The notes beneath the pieces were generated by a model. It saw nothing but the letters and a program-made list of their open reading frames with translations, was not told where the DNA came from and did no database searches. From NCBI GenBank assembly GCA_013350335.1, contig CM023533.1:27758869-27822868 (forward strand): DNA of 64,000 bases. The letters are read 5' to 3'. Made by a program: the position numbers and the translations under genes. This document shows, piece after piece, positions 25,301-37,724 of the stretch (position 1 is the first letter of the stretch; the number at the start of each line of letters is the position of its first letter). This stretch comes from Chimonanthus salicifolius (lineage: Eukaryota; Streptophyta; Magnoliopsida; Laurales; Calycanthaceae).

Positions 25301-28300
25301 GTGGAATGGTCACATGATTAACATAATAACTTAGTCATGTTTACTTCTTTTTTTAATGAGAAGGTAACATCATGTATTTAACATAATAACTTAGTCATGT
25401 CTACTTTTTTTTTTTCCTGAGAAGGTATAGTCATGCTTACTTGCATTGATAACATGAATATCACTGCATGAGCCACAACTGTTTGTATCCACAAATCAAA
25501 AACAATAGTATCGAGTCACATGGGCATCCATTTAGAGTAGATCAATGTGAATAGCCGTTAATATAGAACCATGCATCAAATTCAAGGATAACTACTCAAG
25601 TACGTGCCCACCACTAGTAGTTTCCAATAAGAAATTTTCAAGCATTAATTTGGAGGAATTCTTAGAGTTAAGTTGATTTCTTTTAAATGGTGAAAAGAAG
25701 AGAGTTAAATTAATGTACATGGAAAAAAAAAAACCCACTGAAGGTCTATTCATCCTTTTTTTTTTTTTTTTTGCATCAATCCTGTGGATAGATGACTAGA
25801 CAGCTCCATTCTTTAGCCCTAATCTTGGGCTATATAGTTTGTATACATCTATAGTAAATGGTATATGGCACACAACAAATACTTGTATAGGACAAAAATG
25901 ACGGAGCATAGGTGAAACATCATAAAGTATTTCCTCTTGTATGAACTTCCTTGAAAAATAGAACAATCATATGAAATTTTCCACATCCCACTTCAATTAT
26001 ATTTTTTTATTACTTTGTCATCATTATCACTCATCCCATCCATATGGAGTTCGCACTCATAATGTCATAATAAGAATTGACATATTGTTTTTCATGGGTT
26101 GATTCCCTATCTAACATCCATATGACCATAAATTGCAACTTTTATCATTACAACATAATATTGTTTATTACTTGATTACCAATTTCAATCCTAAAATGCA
26201 ATTTTATATTGTAAACCTCCAACAAAATGTAACCATCATCACCATCAACCATTTTTCCATCTATATAGAGTTGTTTTTTGAGTTTTGCATTTTCACTCTA
26301 CCCTATCAAAAATCATATTCTCTATCATTTATCAATCTATCATATCATTCCTTACATCATCCGATCCAAGACCTCAACCATCTAATACCTTCTTCTTGTA
26401 ACCTTTCAATTTTCCCATGGGTTGTTCAAGTTGTCTGATACGTGCCCAAACCATCGTAAATAGCAGTCCCTCATTTTCTCATCCATTGGGACAACCTTTA
26501 AATGCCACAGATTGTTAGTACGTATTATTTATGCAACTTAAAACTACAGATGTTGTGGCAATCAATATAATATGGGAAAAAAGAAAAGTCAAAATAAAGG
26601 ACATTATAGATTTATTTTACAAGGTATCAGGTTCCAATCTCACACTCCAAAGTTCACAGGAAAAGACATGAAAATATATTTTACAGTGAAAATCCTGTTG
26701 TGCCAATCAGTCCCACACAATCACAAATCATACACAAGCAATCACACATAAGAAGAACACCAAGAAATATGTGGTTCGGCAAAACCGCCTACATCTACGA
26801 AGCGTGCTACAGAGATTCCATTATGAAGAATGATTACAAAGGACTCCCTTTCCTCTCCACATCCTCTCACACTTTCTCTTCTCTCTGGTTCAGCAGTTAC
26901 CACAGTTTTCTCTCCACTCTCTCGTTTTCACTCACCAGCAGTTGCTATAGTTCACCCACTACATAGCAACTGCTACAATTACAAAAACTGAAAAGAAAAC
27001 TGTAAAAAGGAAAGTGGGTACACAACTGGGCTCCACTTTTTGAGCCAAAAAACAACAAATCCTTCACTGAACTGTGATCACTAACTTATGATAAAGATTT
27101 GACAACTTCTCCAACATGGATTTTTTATGGCCCCGTCTACCACCCAATCAAACGATCCCAACCATTATCAAGTCCAGAAAAATACATAGCTCACCCAGAT
27201 ATTTCTAAATGTGCAGTTAGCACAAGGTAACCCCAATACAAAATCATGGTCAAGGTGATAGATGTGAACCGTGAGAATTACATGAGATGGTTCAAAGGTT
27301 AGTGCATGGCTAGGGGCGCAAATAAATTATTATCATGTGATTTAATAGACAAATGAATAACTGTGATTGCAACAGAAGAAAGCTAAAATAGAGCACCTGT
27401 AGCTTCATATTTGAGTTTTTGGTTACTTAACAGAAAGATGCGTAGTGATTTATAAATGGAAAATGAAGGGTTCATATCTAACCACAGCACTGGAAACAGG
27501 GGATGTGTGCAAACTACAAAACAAAAGCTAAGAAACAGAGCTAGGGAAATATTAATGCCGAATGGCACATAGCCAAATCCAATGGCACACAAATCATACT
27601 CTAACGTCGTTTCATCTTCCCCAAACATCCTAATGGCACATGGCCAAATCCATCCATTCCATGAAAAAGGAACTAAGGAATTGACATTAATTTTGGATTC
27701 AAAACCCCTGCCCATTAGACAATTAAAACGGATCATAAGTAAAATAAAAAAGGACAAAAAACTCCTAAACAGTTCTTTTCTTTTTTTGAATGATTACATT
27801 CCTTCACATGTAACAGAGATATCAAAAAGAACTCACCTAATAGTGTTTCCTGGAATCAACATTATCATAGTTCATTATCATCAAAGGCATCAATCCATCC
27901 ATTTAGAGTTGACTTTCTGAGTGATTCTTCTCCACTCAACTCTATCGAAAATCATATTCTGCAGACATATATCATGCCCTTTATGAATGGAGTTAAAGTC
28001 CTTAAGAGTCTCACCTTCCCCCTAGTACTTGTACATCAAACTTTTGATTCTCCTCCTGCATAGTTTCTGGTTGATATTTTAGCATTTGAACATACACCCA
28101 AATCCATCTTAGAAGGCATTCCTAATATTTTCTTCTATTTGGGCTAACCCGCGTTTCTGTTTGGATGCATGGGAAGTATTTTTTAGAAAAATAATATATT
28201 CAGAAAACCACTTTTTTGTTGAAAAATAGTTATTTCTCAAAAAATACTTTCCTTACCGTGCATTCAAATAGGGTCTTGTCTTAAGTTTTCTTCGATGAAC

Positions 28301-29142
28301 TAATTTCTGATTCTATATTTAGTTTGCACATACATATTAACAACTAACATAGTCAAAATCTCATGAATTATAGTAATAAGAAACACGAGCAAGAGAGAGA
28401 AAGAGAAAGAGACCTCAAGCTGATTATTGGAGAGATTGAGGAGCACAAGTCCACGAAGGTGCCCAAACGCCTCCGGAAGATACCGAAGCTGCCGCCCCAC
28501 AAGCTCCACCCTCTCCATTCCCCTCATTGTGGCTTCCTGCAAAATCCCCACCACTTCCTCATTCGCCTCTTCCTTCACCGGGAACTGACCCGAGCCATTC
28601 TCCTCATCGGCCGAGGTCGAGCCGTAGATCTTCAACAGCCTCTCCTCGGCCTCCTGCAAGAGTTTCTCGTAGGCCTCGTGCATCTCGTCCAGCTGCACCA
28701 CCGTTTTGTAGGCACACCTCTCCTTCTCCGCCTCTCGCCGGCATTCCTTCTCCTTCTCCGCCAGGTGGGCCCGCCACTGTAGGCGGTCGACTCCTTCGGG
28801 GCGGGGGGATAGGACGATCTCCTCCAGCTGCTTGGATAGTCGGGTCTCGATCTCGGAAACCTTGGCCCTGGCGTTGTCGACGGTCTCGTGGTCGGGGCGT
28901 GGACCGAGGGTCTGGAGAACTGATCGGGTCTGGGCGACGTCGGAGACGGCTTGGGTCATGGAGCTGAGGACCTTGGGATGGGCAAGCCCAGGCATCTGCT
29001 TCACCACTTGGTCCTCTTGTACGCATTGCTGCTGCTCGATGTCGTCCATCTGCTGTAAGCCAGCAGAATGGACGGTGGATTTACGGCCGATCTGAGACAA
29101 TACGTAAGCAAGAATTGGGAAATTTGTTGGGTTGGGATCCAT
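22370..29142 (-). CDS. PIRL9: Plant intracellular Ras-group-related LRR protein (PIRL1/PIRL9-like)
   Basis: Three exons: 29142-28414, 23276-23110, 23018-22370, totalling 1545 nt (514 aa) with no frame break. Exon 1 encodes a long N-terminal region ([37 protein letters not shown]; a charged coiled-coil-like [16 protein letters not shown]) typical of this plant-only family. About ten leucine-rich repeats follow from residue ~220 ([20 protein letters not shown]) to [16 protein letters not shown], of the Ras-group/SHOC2 type, and then the GVYW-like tail [14 protein letters not shown] and a serine/threonine-rich end. Members act inside the cell; PIRL1 and PIRL9 are jointly needed for pollen development in Arabidopsis. 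The start context is GCCGCCATGG. Intron 1 is about 5.1 kb and full of repeats. It could be either PIRL1 or PIRL9 type; I chose PIRL9 from the overall match. Confidence 0.92.
24871..24993 (-). mobile_element. SINE (family 1), inverted, with perfect target-site duplication
   Basis: Flanked by identical 19-bp repeats AATAATAGGAGGCACTTTT at 24852-24870 and 24994-25012. On the minus strand it reads CACTCCACCCCAAAGGGCCA, later GCTTGCACATGCCCCGAGGA and GGGTACTCTAAGAAGCATGG, and ends in an A-run next to the left duplication. The body matches the other family-1 copies but lacks the tRNA-like head, so it is 5'-truncated. The perfect duplication shows it is recent. Confidence 0.88.
25321..25440. repeat. 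60-bp tandem duplication
   Basis: Copies at 25321-25380 and 25381-25440 both start ACATAATAACTTAGTCATGT and both contain GAGAAGGTA. Moderately diverged. Confidence 0.65.
26620..27090. mobile_element. LTR-like fragment
   Basis: Contains TGTGGTTCGGCAAAACCGCC followed by TACATCTACGAAG, a pattern common in the LTRs of plant Copia elements, and a GGTATCAGGTTCC motif at about 26621 resembling a primer-binding site. No partner LTR or coding part was found nearby. Confidence 0.35.
28150..28275. mobile_element. Foldback MITE in PIRL intron 1
   Basis: The arms TGTTTGGATGCATGGGAAGT and, reversed from the right, TATTTGAATGCACGGTAAGG both run into AAGTATTTTTT and AGAAA blocks, so most of the 125 bp folds on itself. 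The target duplication is unclear. Confidence 0.55.
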
Positions 29143-29200
29143 GGCGGCAAAAGCAGCAGCGGCGACGGCAGCAGCAACTGAAGAAGAAAGATAGAGTGAA

Positions 29201-29313
29201 ACTGAGTTGAATTGCGGAAGAAATGAAGTTCGTTTTGTACTGAGTTGAATTGCGGAAGAAATGAAGTTCGTTTTGTGGGTTTAGGGGTGCGGAAGAAATG
29301 AAGCTCGTTTTGT
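29201..29313. repeat. Tandem 38-bp repeat in PIRL leader/promoter
   Basis: Two exact 38-bp copies (29201-29238, 29239-29276) contain GCGGAAGAAATGAAGTTCGT, and a third partial copy sits at 29289-29313. They lie 59-171 bp upstream of the PIRL start codon, so probably in its 5' UTR or core promoter. Confidence 0.85.
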
Positions 29314-30149
29314 AGAAGTAAAGAGAAGAAAAAAAAAAAAAAAGTTAGCCTAAGCTATACATTAGTCAAATTATTAGATATGCAAAAAAAATATATAAGG
29401 CGTAAATGAATTTTTAATGTCAAATTATTATCTTGATTTTTTTATTTTTTGGCTTTTAAATTTTAGTAAAAATTAGTCATAAAAACTTAACTTTTTTAAA
29501 AATATGGCTTGAGTTGATCTAAGTAGAAGGTAAGTTTGAAATAATTATAATCAATTTTAATTAGAAGTTGGATTATATTCAAAGTAAATGAATATTTATA
29601 TATTCACTCACAACTTTAAAACTTGTAAGCTCAACTTCAAAATCAACTCAATTAATCAAATAAATTAATTTATTGGTCCTTTTAAGGGGAAAAGTAAATC
29701 TAAACTCTCATTTTTTCAAATAATGTATAAAAATAATATTTCAAAAACTTCGGCTGAAATATTAATTTATATTAAGTTTTTCATTTACTGCAAGGAAATC
29801 CAATACTTTTTTATATTTACTTTTGGTACACACAGTCAAAAATCATATAAATTAATCACTAATAGCCATTAAATCTAAGACAATAAAATAGATTATTTGA
29901 TTTAAATTATCCATTTCCATTAAATATAAAAATCAATTAAATAATTTTATATATACTTAATTGAAAGCCTTTTCAATTAACCATTCTAGATTTAGAAGCA
30001 GTAATCTCATTATTGAAGGGATTGAACTAATGACATCTCCTGAGGTAGTAATAGGAAATTCCTTTTGTAGAGATTGATTTGTATTCCTTAGTTTGTTTGA
30101 TGTATATTTTCTTTTATTTCATATTTTTTTCCTTCTTATTGGCTGATAA

Positions 30150-30328
30150 TAAGAAAGCTCATCGGAAGGAGATATTGAATTTGATTCACGCTCAAACCTC
30201 TTTAGCCCACTTTCCATGGAGTTATTCCTTATTGACTTACAAGTGTGCGTCGATTGGAGGTTTACACATGCTCGTGGCATTAATCTTACCTCCAATGTAA
30301 AGTGGGATTATCCATGTTAAAAAAAAAT
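30150..30328 (+). mobile_element. SINE-like element (family 1)
   Basis: Holds TTTGATTCACGCTCAAACC, GGAGGTTTACACATGCTCGT, CTTACCTCCAATGTAAAGTG and an A-tail ending about 30328. Close match to the copy at 20197. Confidence 0.7.
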
Positions 30329-30439
30329 CATTTGAGAGAGAGAGTGAGTAAGAGTAATAGTTTCCTATTGGTGGAAAAAACAATTTACAGGTTGAGAATT
30401 TAACATATAAAATAATGACAGTAATGGATATTTTAGTCA

Positions 30440-30527
30440 GTGGGTGTAGATTGGACGTTTACGCATGCTCCTGAGATTAAGCTTACCTCCAATATGAGCT
30501 GGTATATCAATGTTAAAAAAAAAAAAA
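30440..30527 (+). mobile_element. SINE-like element (family 1), truncated
   Basis: Only the 3' half: GTTTACGCATGCTCCTGAG, CTTACCTCCAATATGAGCTG and an A-run at 30515-30527, just downstream of the copy at 30150. Confidence 0.6.
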
Positions 30528-31653
30528 TATATATTTGAGAGAGGGAGGGAGGGAGAGAGATTATTTACTAATGGCAGAAAAAACAAAATACCGGTTGAGA
30601 ATTTACCATATAAAATAATGACAGTAGTCATTAGATGAATAATTAAAATATAAGTTTATTTTAGCAGATTAGAGAAATTTAATGAAATCAATTTTTAAAA
30701 TACAACATATTCATTATTGGGTGCGTCATTTGATGACTTAACGTGTCCCAACTCCCAACCACTACTGCATATCTTGGGAACGAAAGGTGTCAAGACTCTG
30801 AGTTGATGACTATTAGGTAAGGGTCCAATTCGGGTCGAGTTTGACATGCACAACCCTCGACAAATTGGTCAATTTGGTTAGTTCAAATTTCGATCCTTAT
30901 GATTATTTTTAAAAAGTACGTGCTTTACCAAAATAATGTTTATTAAAACTTTAATAGTATATTATTCTCTCTTCACTTTACAAGTTTTTTTTAAAATATT
31001 TTTAAATATTAATGTGAAAAAATTAGGCCATTAATAAAACTTACCAAATTTAATGATGGAATCTCTTTCATATTGTTCAATTATTTTTGCCTGAATCACT
31101 TTTATTTTTAGATAATAATATTGTAAGAGTCAACTAAATTCTTTCAACTCACTAAATTTAATTATAAATTCCCTTTCTACTTTTATTACTTTTACACCAA
31201 TTTTCTCTATTTTTTGTATTAGTAATATGAAAAAATATGTTAAATCTCTCCAACCCATGTATTTTTTACATTTCTCTCCATTTTAAATGAGTTTTTTTCA
31301 TAATTCTTTGCTTGCCAATATAGAGAGTTAGAGACAAGTCATACTATTTAATTAATGCACAATCAACATTCATTCAAATTATCTCTTTTATATTAGTTTA
31401 ATGTGCAAATACCTTCCTACCGTTTACCTTAATTACATAAGCTACTACTCCCATGGTTATAACTTCCAACAATTACAAAAAACTATCCTTATTTTTTATA
31501 TCAATTACAAACCACCCCTCCTAAATATGTAAATTTCCACCCGTATGACTTTTAATGTAATTGTATGGGTTTGTGCACTTTTTATGAGTTATTTTGGTAA
31601 GTTATCTTGTTAAAATAATTTATTAATATAGATCTTTTAATATAGAAAGATAG

Positions 31654-31756
31654 CAGAGGTTCAAATCTTAGTATCGGCCGATATCTCGGCTTAAAAATTT
31701 TCTCATTTTTTTTAAAATTAAAACATGAGATATCGGCCAATATCGGTGATAGAGAT
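31654..31756. mobile_element. Family B MITE fragment
   Basis: The left end CAGAGGTTCAAATC resembles the family end CAGGGGTTTACAAATC, followed by GTATCGGCCGATATCTCGGC; the right part has GATATCGGCCAATATCGG. The right terminus appears lost. Confidence 0.5.
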
Positions 31757-32864
31757 AATTTTTTAATAACATAAAAATCATTTTTATAATTAAAGTTAAA
31801 GAAAAATTATAAATTACCTTTATATTAATATATAACAGGATTGCAGAATTCTCCATAGCCTAATCTTAGTGTGTCCTAGAGTTAGTGTGCTCACTCGCGA
31901 TGATTTTATGCTAGTATCCCACAAATTCCCACAAATAAATTAACAAAAAAAACTGAATTTTATATTATTTATAGATAAACTCAGAAAGCCGGCAGGCATA
32001 ACATTAATGTTGACGTAAAGAAATACTCTCGGCCCTACATTGGCCCTAAATCTCTTCGCCGGGTTACTTGTCGCATGGGCTTATCTGGAATCTGGATAAA
32101 CCTTCGTTTTTTTTAAAAAAATGAGTTATTAAATAGATGGTCAACGGATCATGGAAACAAAATTGACCGATATTAATTGGATAGAAAAGTTTTACTAAAG
32201 AATGCTATAGTTGATGATAGTATCAAAGTCTTTGTTTCTAGTCATTTTTATTAATTATTTTTCTCTAATTGACTTTATAATAAATTATATTAGGTCACCT
32301 TACCGTCTCTAATATGCCTTTTTTTATTCATTTCTTCTATATTTTCAAAGATCATCTTCTTCTTCTAGTGTTTTTTGAAATACGAATTCGACCGGTGGCT
32401 GTGACTAGGGATGAAATTTTTTAAATACAGCCTTGGGTGAAAGACCCAAAATCGGACCATGGTTCCACTTGTGCAGGGTGTTCTCGGTAGCATAATCGGA
32501 GATTCGGAGTTATTGTGTTTAACAAGGAGGTTTTGGAAATCGGCCGGTGGGTTTTTTTTTTTTTTTTTTTGGGTTAATCAATGTCTTTTTGTTGAGTTTT
32601 TCAATGAAAGATTTTGTCTCAAGTGCCTGATGTGTGCATGATTGAATTGAAAGTAGAGTGTTTGTTTTTCATGTATAATAGTGTTGAAATTTATATGTTA
32701 CCTTTGATGTATAGTTGAGTTTGAATTTTATCATGAAAGATTTTATTCTCTCTACTGAGCATGTGTAGCTCATAAATTTTACAATTTCAGGATTGGAGCC
32801 CAGGGTTTTTCTATGTAGTGTTTAATCTTTGTTGATGTGTATCTTGCTTTAACGTACTTTGAAG

Positions 32865-33061
32865 TTTATAATTAGATGGTCATTTAGACATCTGACTTTT
32901 CTATTAAGAGACATTTTTTTTTTGAAATTTATAGTGAAATTATCATTTTGATTTTCTGAATGCACATCGAAAGGATAAAATGGTAATTTCATCTTAAATT
33001 TTGAAAAATGATATCTCCTAACAAAAAAAGTCGGGTGTCTAAATAGATACCCTTATAATTT
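32865..33061. mobile_element. Foldback MITE
   Basis: The arms (TATTTAGACA(T/C)C(T/C)GACTTTT in both orientations, extending through GTGAAATTATCATTTT against its reverse GATGAAATTACCATTTT) pair over about 80 bp each with a short spacer. No coding content. The element at 57921 has a similar plan and shares GAAATTACCATTTTA. Confidence 0.6.
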
Positions 33062-34144
33062 AGATAAGATATTGATGGGTTTGCAATAAATGAAAATGTT
33101 GAGCATAGTAATGTCAATGGCAGCATGTGGATTTGTAGTATGGGAGTATTGATGATTTGATGTGTATGAAATTTAATGATGAATGGGTTGGAGGGGAGAG
33201 ATCTTATAGTATATTGGAAGGTGAATGTATGTGAATGAAGGTCTAAAATACAGATGAAATTCTGTTAAAATTCTAGTAAAATTTTCTTATAATTAAAAAT
33301 AATTAGTTGGAAGAATTAGAAAAAAATAATTTAGTCATTTACTCTTCAAGTTAAGTCATGTCCTTAAATTTACGACGTGACAGAGTGATATTAGAGTTAA
33401 ATCATGTCTTAGAGTTTAGAGCGTTAAAGAGTGGTATCATAGCTAAGTCATTTCTCAAAATTCAGAACATGATACCGATTTCTTAATTACCTATTTTATT
33501 ATAATAAGTTTTTAAAAAAAATATTATAATAAAATAGGAATGACACCCTATTTGATAAAGAAAACGTGAAGAGGGTAAATTCATTCTTGACCTCTTTGGT
33601 TATATTAAAAAGAAAACCTTTAAATACTTAGGGAACTAGAAAATTACACAGTAAAAAAGCCAAAAAGAGAGATTTAAACCTGATTTTAAGTTTTTTTTAA
33701 ATGGGAAGAAATTCATTAAGTATATGGAAAGAAATTTTAAATTGACAAAAATAATGTAAAAACAATCAAAATATAAAAATGAAACCATTTCAAACTAAAA
33801 TGTGGAAATCAAGAATATTTAGATTTGTAGGAAAATGATAAAAAGAACCAATTTGTTGGTTAAAAATAAGTATTTTGAATAATTATGGGTCTATTAATAA
33901 CATAATTGATATCCATAAGTTGGATAAAAAGGAAATGTATTGGTAAGTAGTACCTATTCGACATCAACAAATTTTCTTAGAAATTTTCAGAAATACACAT
34001 ACTAATGAATCAGCCCCGCAATGTCGTATGAACAGATCTCATTTGTATGTTAGATCTGAAAGTAATGTAAAAATAAAAACCTAAAAATCCATCCTAATAA
34101 TGTCATAGAAATAAGCTTTAACTATATAACAATAAATCTAGTCT

Positions 34145-34700
34145 AACCCACATGGGTTTAGCTCAACTTGTTAACTTCCGGTCTCAGAAAGCGGGAGGTG
34201 TCAAGTTCAAGTTCCTATGACCTAATTTGGTGTACCCTAAGGGCAGTGGGCAGTGGGTATCACCCGTGAAGAATTTTACATTGGGTTTCCTACCCTTGTC
34301 ACAAATATCGGCGGTATTTTCAAATTTACCGCGTTTTATGGGCAAAATATCATTACCACGTTAAAAACGCGTTTTTATCGCTAGACGATAAATTTCCGGT
34401 AAATTTCAGATAAAATCACATTAAAAACGCGATAAACGTTAATAACGCGATAATATCCCGGTAAATTCCGGGTAAATTCCCGAGAAATTCCCGGTAAATT
34501 CCCTATACCATTTTTATTTCATTAATTTTTTTATTTATTCTATTTTTTTATTTTTTAAATATTATAATTTCAACGAGATTTTCCCATTAAATTTCCGATA
34601 AAAATCCGAGAATTTAAAAATATCCCGTTATTACCAATTGCCGTTAATATCTCGAGAACGGTATTTGTCAAATGTTTCCTACCACCAAAAGGGTTAGAGT
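34145..34700 (+). mobile_element. SINE-like element (family 2) split by a MITE
   Basis: The left part, 34145-34294, has a tRNA-like head (GGTTTAGCTCAACTTGTTAA, then AAGTTCAAGTTCC) and the family body GGGAGGTGTCAAGTTC, GGTATCACCCGTG; the remainder continues after 34674. The Mutator-like MITE at 34295-34673 interrupts it with a 10-bp duplication. Same family as 47440-47575. Confidence 0.6.
34295..34673. mobile_element. Mutator-like MITE, family E copy 2 (nested)
   Basis: 379 bp, CTTGTCACAAATATCGGCGG to GAACGGTATTTGTCAAAT, nearly the same sequence throughout as the copy at 16089 with a small internal expansion of GGTAAATTCCCGG-type units. Flanked by identical GTTTCCTACC at 34285-34294 and 34674-34683. 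It sits inside a SINE-like element. Confidence 0.88.
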
Positions 34701-35343
34701 GGGGGCCAATTATACGCATTGACCTATTTTCTCTCTATTCTTATTGTATAATCGAATATTCGAATCTCACTATTAGCTCCTAAGTATGAAAATGTGTATG
34801 TCTTTCTTCTATTTTTTTAATTTTAAATGATTGGGAATAAATTTACCCAACTTTTTTCTATTTCATTTGTAGTCCTTGAAAAATGAAAAGAGACCTTAGC
34901 CTGCTCCTTGGATGGTTGTGGTGGATGCCAATCAACTGGTCAAGGAAAATAAAATCAGAATTATCAGCTTAGCCAAGTTCCAAAAACTTGCCATAATATG
35001 TTGATCTCACTTAGCAAATTCTAGGACTCGTTATTTGTGATTGAAATGGATTGCGATTTGAGAACCGAGGGCTCACATTCAAAACATTGGAAAAAATAAA
35101 TAAAATAAAATAAATATTGTTAGGTGAGCCATCCACCATAATCTTCTCATGCACATCTGAAGTCTGAACGGGAGTTGGCATCAACTCTTTTCGGTTCCTC
35201 CACAATTTTGGGATGTCTTGGGTACCGGTTCGAGAGATTGGGCTTAATGTAGTCAATGAAATAAATTTATATTTATTTAGATGGTAGACCAAACTAAGGC
35301 AATGTTTATTAAAATAACGAGTATTTATTAAAAATTATTGATG

Positions 35344-35526
35344 ATTTGGATGAAAGGTAAATTTTGCAGAGGTTACTATTGATCAGGGGTTATCTTGGGT
35401 ATTATAGATACCCTTTGCTTGAAAGGATTTTCAAAAGTCAAAGGAGAGAGGTAAAATGTTGATTTTTTACTTCTATTTCTTAGTTATCAAACAAGGGTAC
35501 CCTCATTACCTTCCATCCAAACGCAG
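35344..35526. mobile_element. MITE with TTTGGATG ends, family F copy 1
   Basis: Left end TTTGGATGAAAGGTAA; right end reversed GTTTGGATGGAAGGTAA. Internal block GTTGATTTTTTACTTCTAT and TTATCAAACAAGGGT recur at 46133-46295. Confidence 0.6.
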
Positions 35527-35945
35527 CAAGCCTCCATATATGATGGAGTACAACTTAAGATATAAATGTCAGATTAGACCAACTAGGTATGAAATAGAAT
35601 AAAAACTTGATTTCACGTGTTCTATTAACTCTTGACTTTTTGACGTACTGATCAAGTCTAAATAAACTCTACAATACTAAAGAGTTGATCATGTGATTGA
35701 TTGATACAAAACCCTGATTCAACTTATAAATTATGATCTTGATTTGATCTTATGCGTTCTATCATCTCTTGATCTTTTGGCATACTGGTCAAATATTCAA
35801 TAATACTTCTCTATAACCCAATCTTGTAAAATAAAATGATGCCAAATTATTAAGATGAGTCTAAAAAACAAATATAATCGAAGTGTACAATACTAAGGGT
35901 AGGTCCCACGATAGATTGAATGACTTGAATCTGGTGGAAACCCTA

Positions 35946-36124
35946 ATTTGACTTATAAATTATGCCATTGATTTGATCAAAACCTTTGCACATGCATGCA
36001 TGAGAATGTAGAAGGGACTTGAGAGTCAAGCCTCAATCCACCTTTAAGTCCCTTCTACAATTTCATTCTCATGCATGCATGTGCAAAGGTTTTGATCAAA
36101 TCAGTAGCATAATTTATAAGTTGG
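35946..36124. repeat. Long inverted repeat (hairpin)
   Basis: Arms of about 75 bp (35946-36020 and 36047-36124) separated by about 26 bp. About 40 bp pair perfectly, through TTTGATCAAAACCTTTGCAC and ATGCATGCATGAGAATG. The right arm has a 5-base insertion near 36060 and the outer parts (CTTATAAATTATG) pair with mismatches. A diverged direct relative lies around 35700. It could be a foldback MITE or a source of hairpin RNA. Confidence 0.85.
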
Positions 36125-36200
36125 TCTCACACCTACAATGATGGAGCTTCATGATGGGCACAAATATCTTAATTGATCACTCGAAGCAAAATAATATAAA

Positions 36201-36757
36201 TAATAAAGTTATCAATTCTAGCCACTACAAACATATTTAGGTATCACATCAAACTCTAATTCTAAACTAGACATATTACAGCTTAAATAAAATAATCATG
36301 TGACTCACATGATGTGAGGACTCAATAGAAAACTCTTAATTGGAATAATTTTTTTACCCTATTTGCAATTTTAAGCAAAAATAGAAATCTTGTGATATTG
36401 GGCTATTCTTGTTAAGAATTTAGCCAATAGATTAAAAATTACGTCAATTCCATTAAAAAGAGGATGGAAAAAATAATAAAGTTATCAATTCTAACCACTA
36501 CAAACATATTTAGGTATCACATCAAACTCTAATTCTAAACTAGACATATTATGGCTTAAATAAAATAATCATGTGACTCACATGATGTGAGGACTCAATA
36601 GAAAACTCTTAATTAGAATAATTTTTTTACCCTATTTGCAATTTTATGCAAAAATAGAAATCTTGTGAGTTGTGATTTTGGGCTATTCTTGTTAAGAATT
36701 TAGCCAATAGATTAAAAATTATGTAAATTCCATTAAAAAGAGGATGGAAAAAATAAC
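36201..36757. repeat. 273-bp tandem duplication
   Basis: Copy 1, 36201-36473, and copy 2, 36474-36757, match almost base for base; copy 2 has an extra 8-10 bases (GAGTTGTG) near 36667 and a few substitutions. No coding content. Confidence 0.9.
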
Positions 36758-37724
36758 AGAAGAAATAGAAGAAAGATCAAAGTCAAATGCATGAGCTATA
36801 TTGTATGGGGGAGCCATATATACACCTGATTTTTCTTTCTCTATCTTCCGCCAAAGGAACCATTCCTTCGGACGAAGGATCGACCCAATACACAGAAGAG
36901 AGGGAAAAAAAATTGGTAGGGCCCCACCATTGATTGAAATCCAAGGTCTTCCTTAGCAGTAGATAGGTGGGACAGGGGCGATCATGGTGGTGTCAATCCT
37001 AGGGTCAAAAGTGCATGATCCACTTGGATCTAACAAAAAACCCCACAAAATTGATTTTCAGGACTCCCCAAGCAGCAACAGAAGAAACTGGCCAGAGGAG
37101 GGTCCCATCATACCCAGATTAGAGATCTGATAGTACAGATGGATAGATCATAAAAAAAGGGAATGGGTAGAGTGAGTCCCGCTGGTAGAAACTTTCTCCA
37201 TCACCTGATCTAAAGCCGAGAAAAAGATCTGATGGTAGCAAATCTGTTCAATTAAATACAATTAAGAGTTAAAATACAATTAAGAATTAAAATACAATTC
37301 CATTCATCACTCAAGTCAAGAATTACAATAAGAAGAAAAGTACCCAAAACCGGAATACAACCTCTGAGTATGAACAGGGAAAAGTCCAAATTGGATCTAA
37401 AAACCTTACCTTTGGCCATTGTTCCTTCGAGACTTTACTCTTGAGAATTTTGCAAGAAGGGTAAAAGTTTTGTTTGATTTGATGATTCACATTAAGACGA
37501 CAAAGGGTTTTTTGTTGAAGATGATTTATTTAACATAATTAAAATAAAAATAATAATAATAAACAAGTGAAGAAAGGTAGCTTGGAGTGAGGCTCTCAAT
37601 GTTAAAATTAGGATGATCACTAAATTTATCCTAATTGATGAATACACTTTTAAATTTACCCATGTCAATCAATAATTGATAACACTACAAATTATATGGG
37701 GTCAAAAAACACATGAGATATCTC

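Larger units (their letters stand above)
23277..28413. other. PIRL intron 1 (about 5.1 kb)
   Basis: Contains an inverted SINE with a perfect 19-bp target duplication (24871-24993), a 60-bp tandem duplication (25321-25440), an LTR-like fragment (about 26620-27090) and a foldback MITE (28150-28275). No separate gene is supported. Confidence 0.6.

Noticed and set aside
26133..26438. 101-aa open frame in PIRL intron 1
   Set aside because: AT-rich, low-complexity translation with no family resemblance and no splice support.
28363..29095. Several long open frames on both strands opposite and alongside PIRL exon 1
   Set aside because: They are shadows of the GC-rich exon; composition is P/R/S-rich and unlike any family, while the minus-strand frame continues across correct splice sites into the LRRs.
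36780..37500. Possible organelle DNA insert because of its different base composition
   Set aside because: No plastid or mitochondrial gene sequence could be recognised in it.
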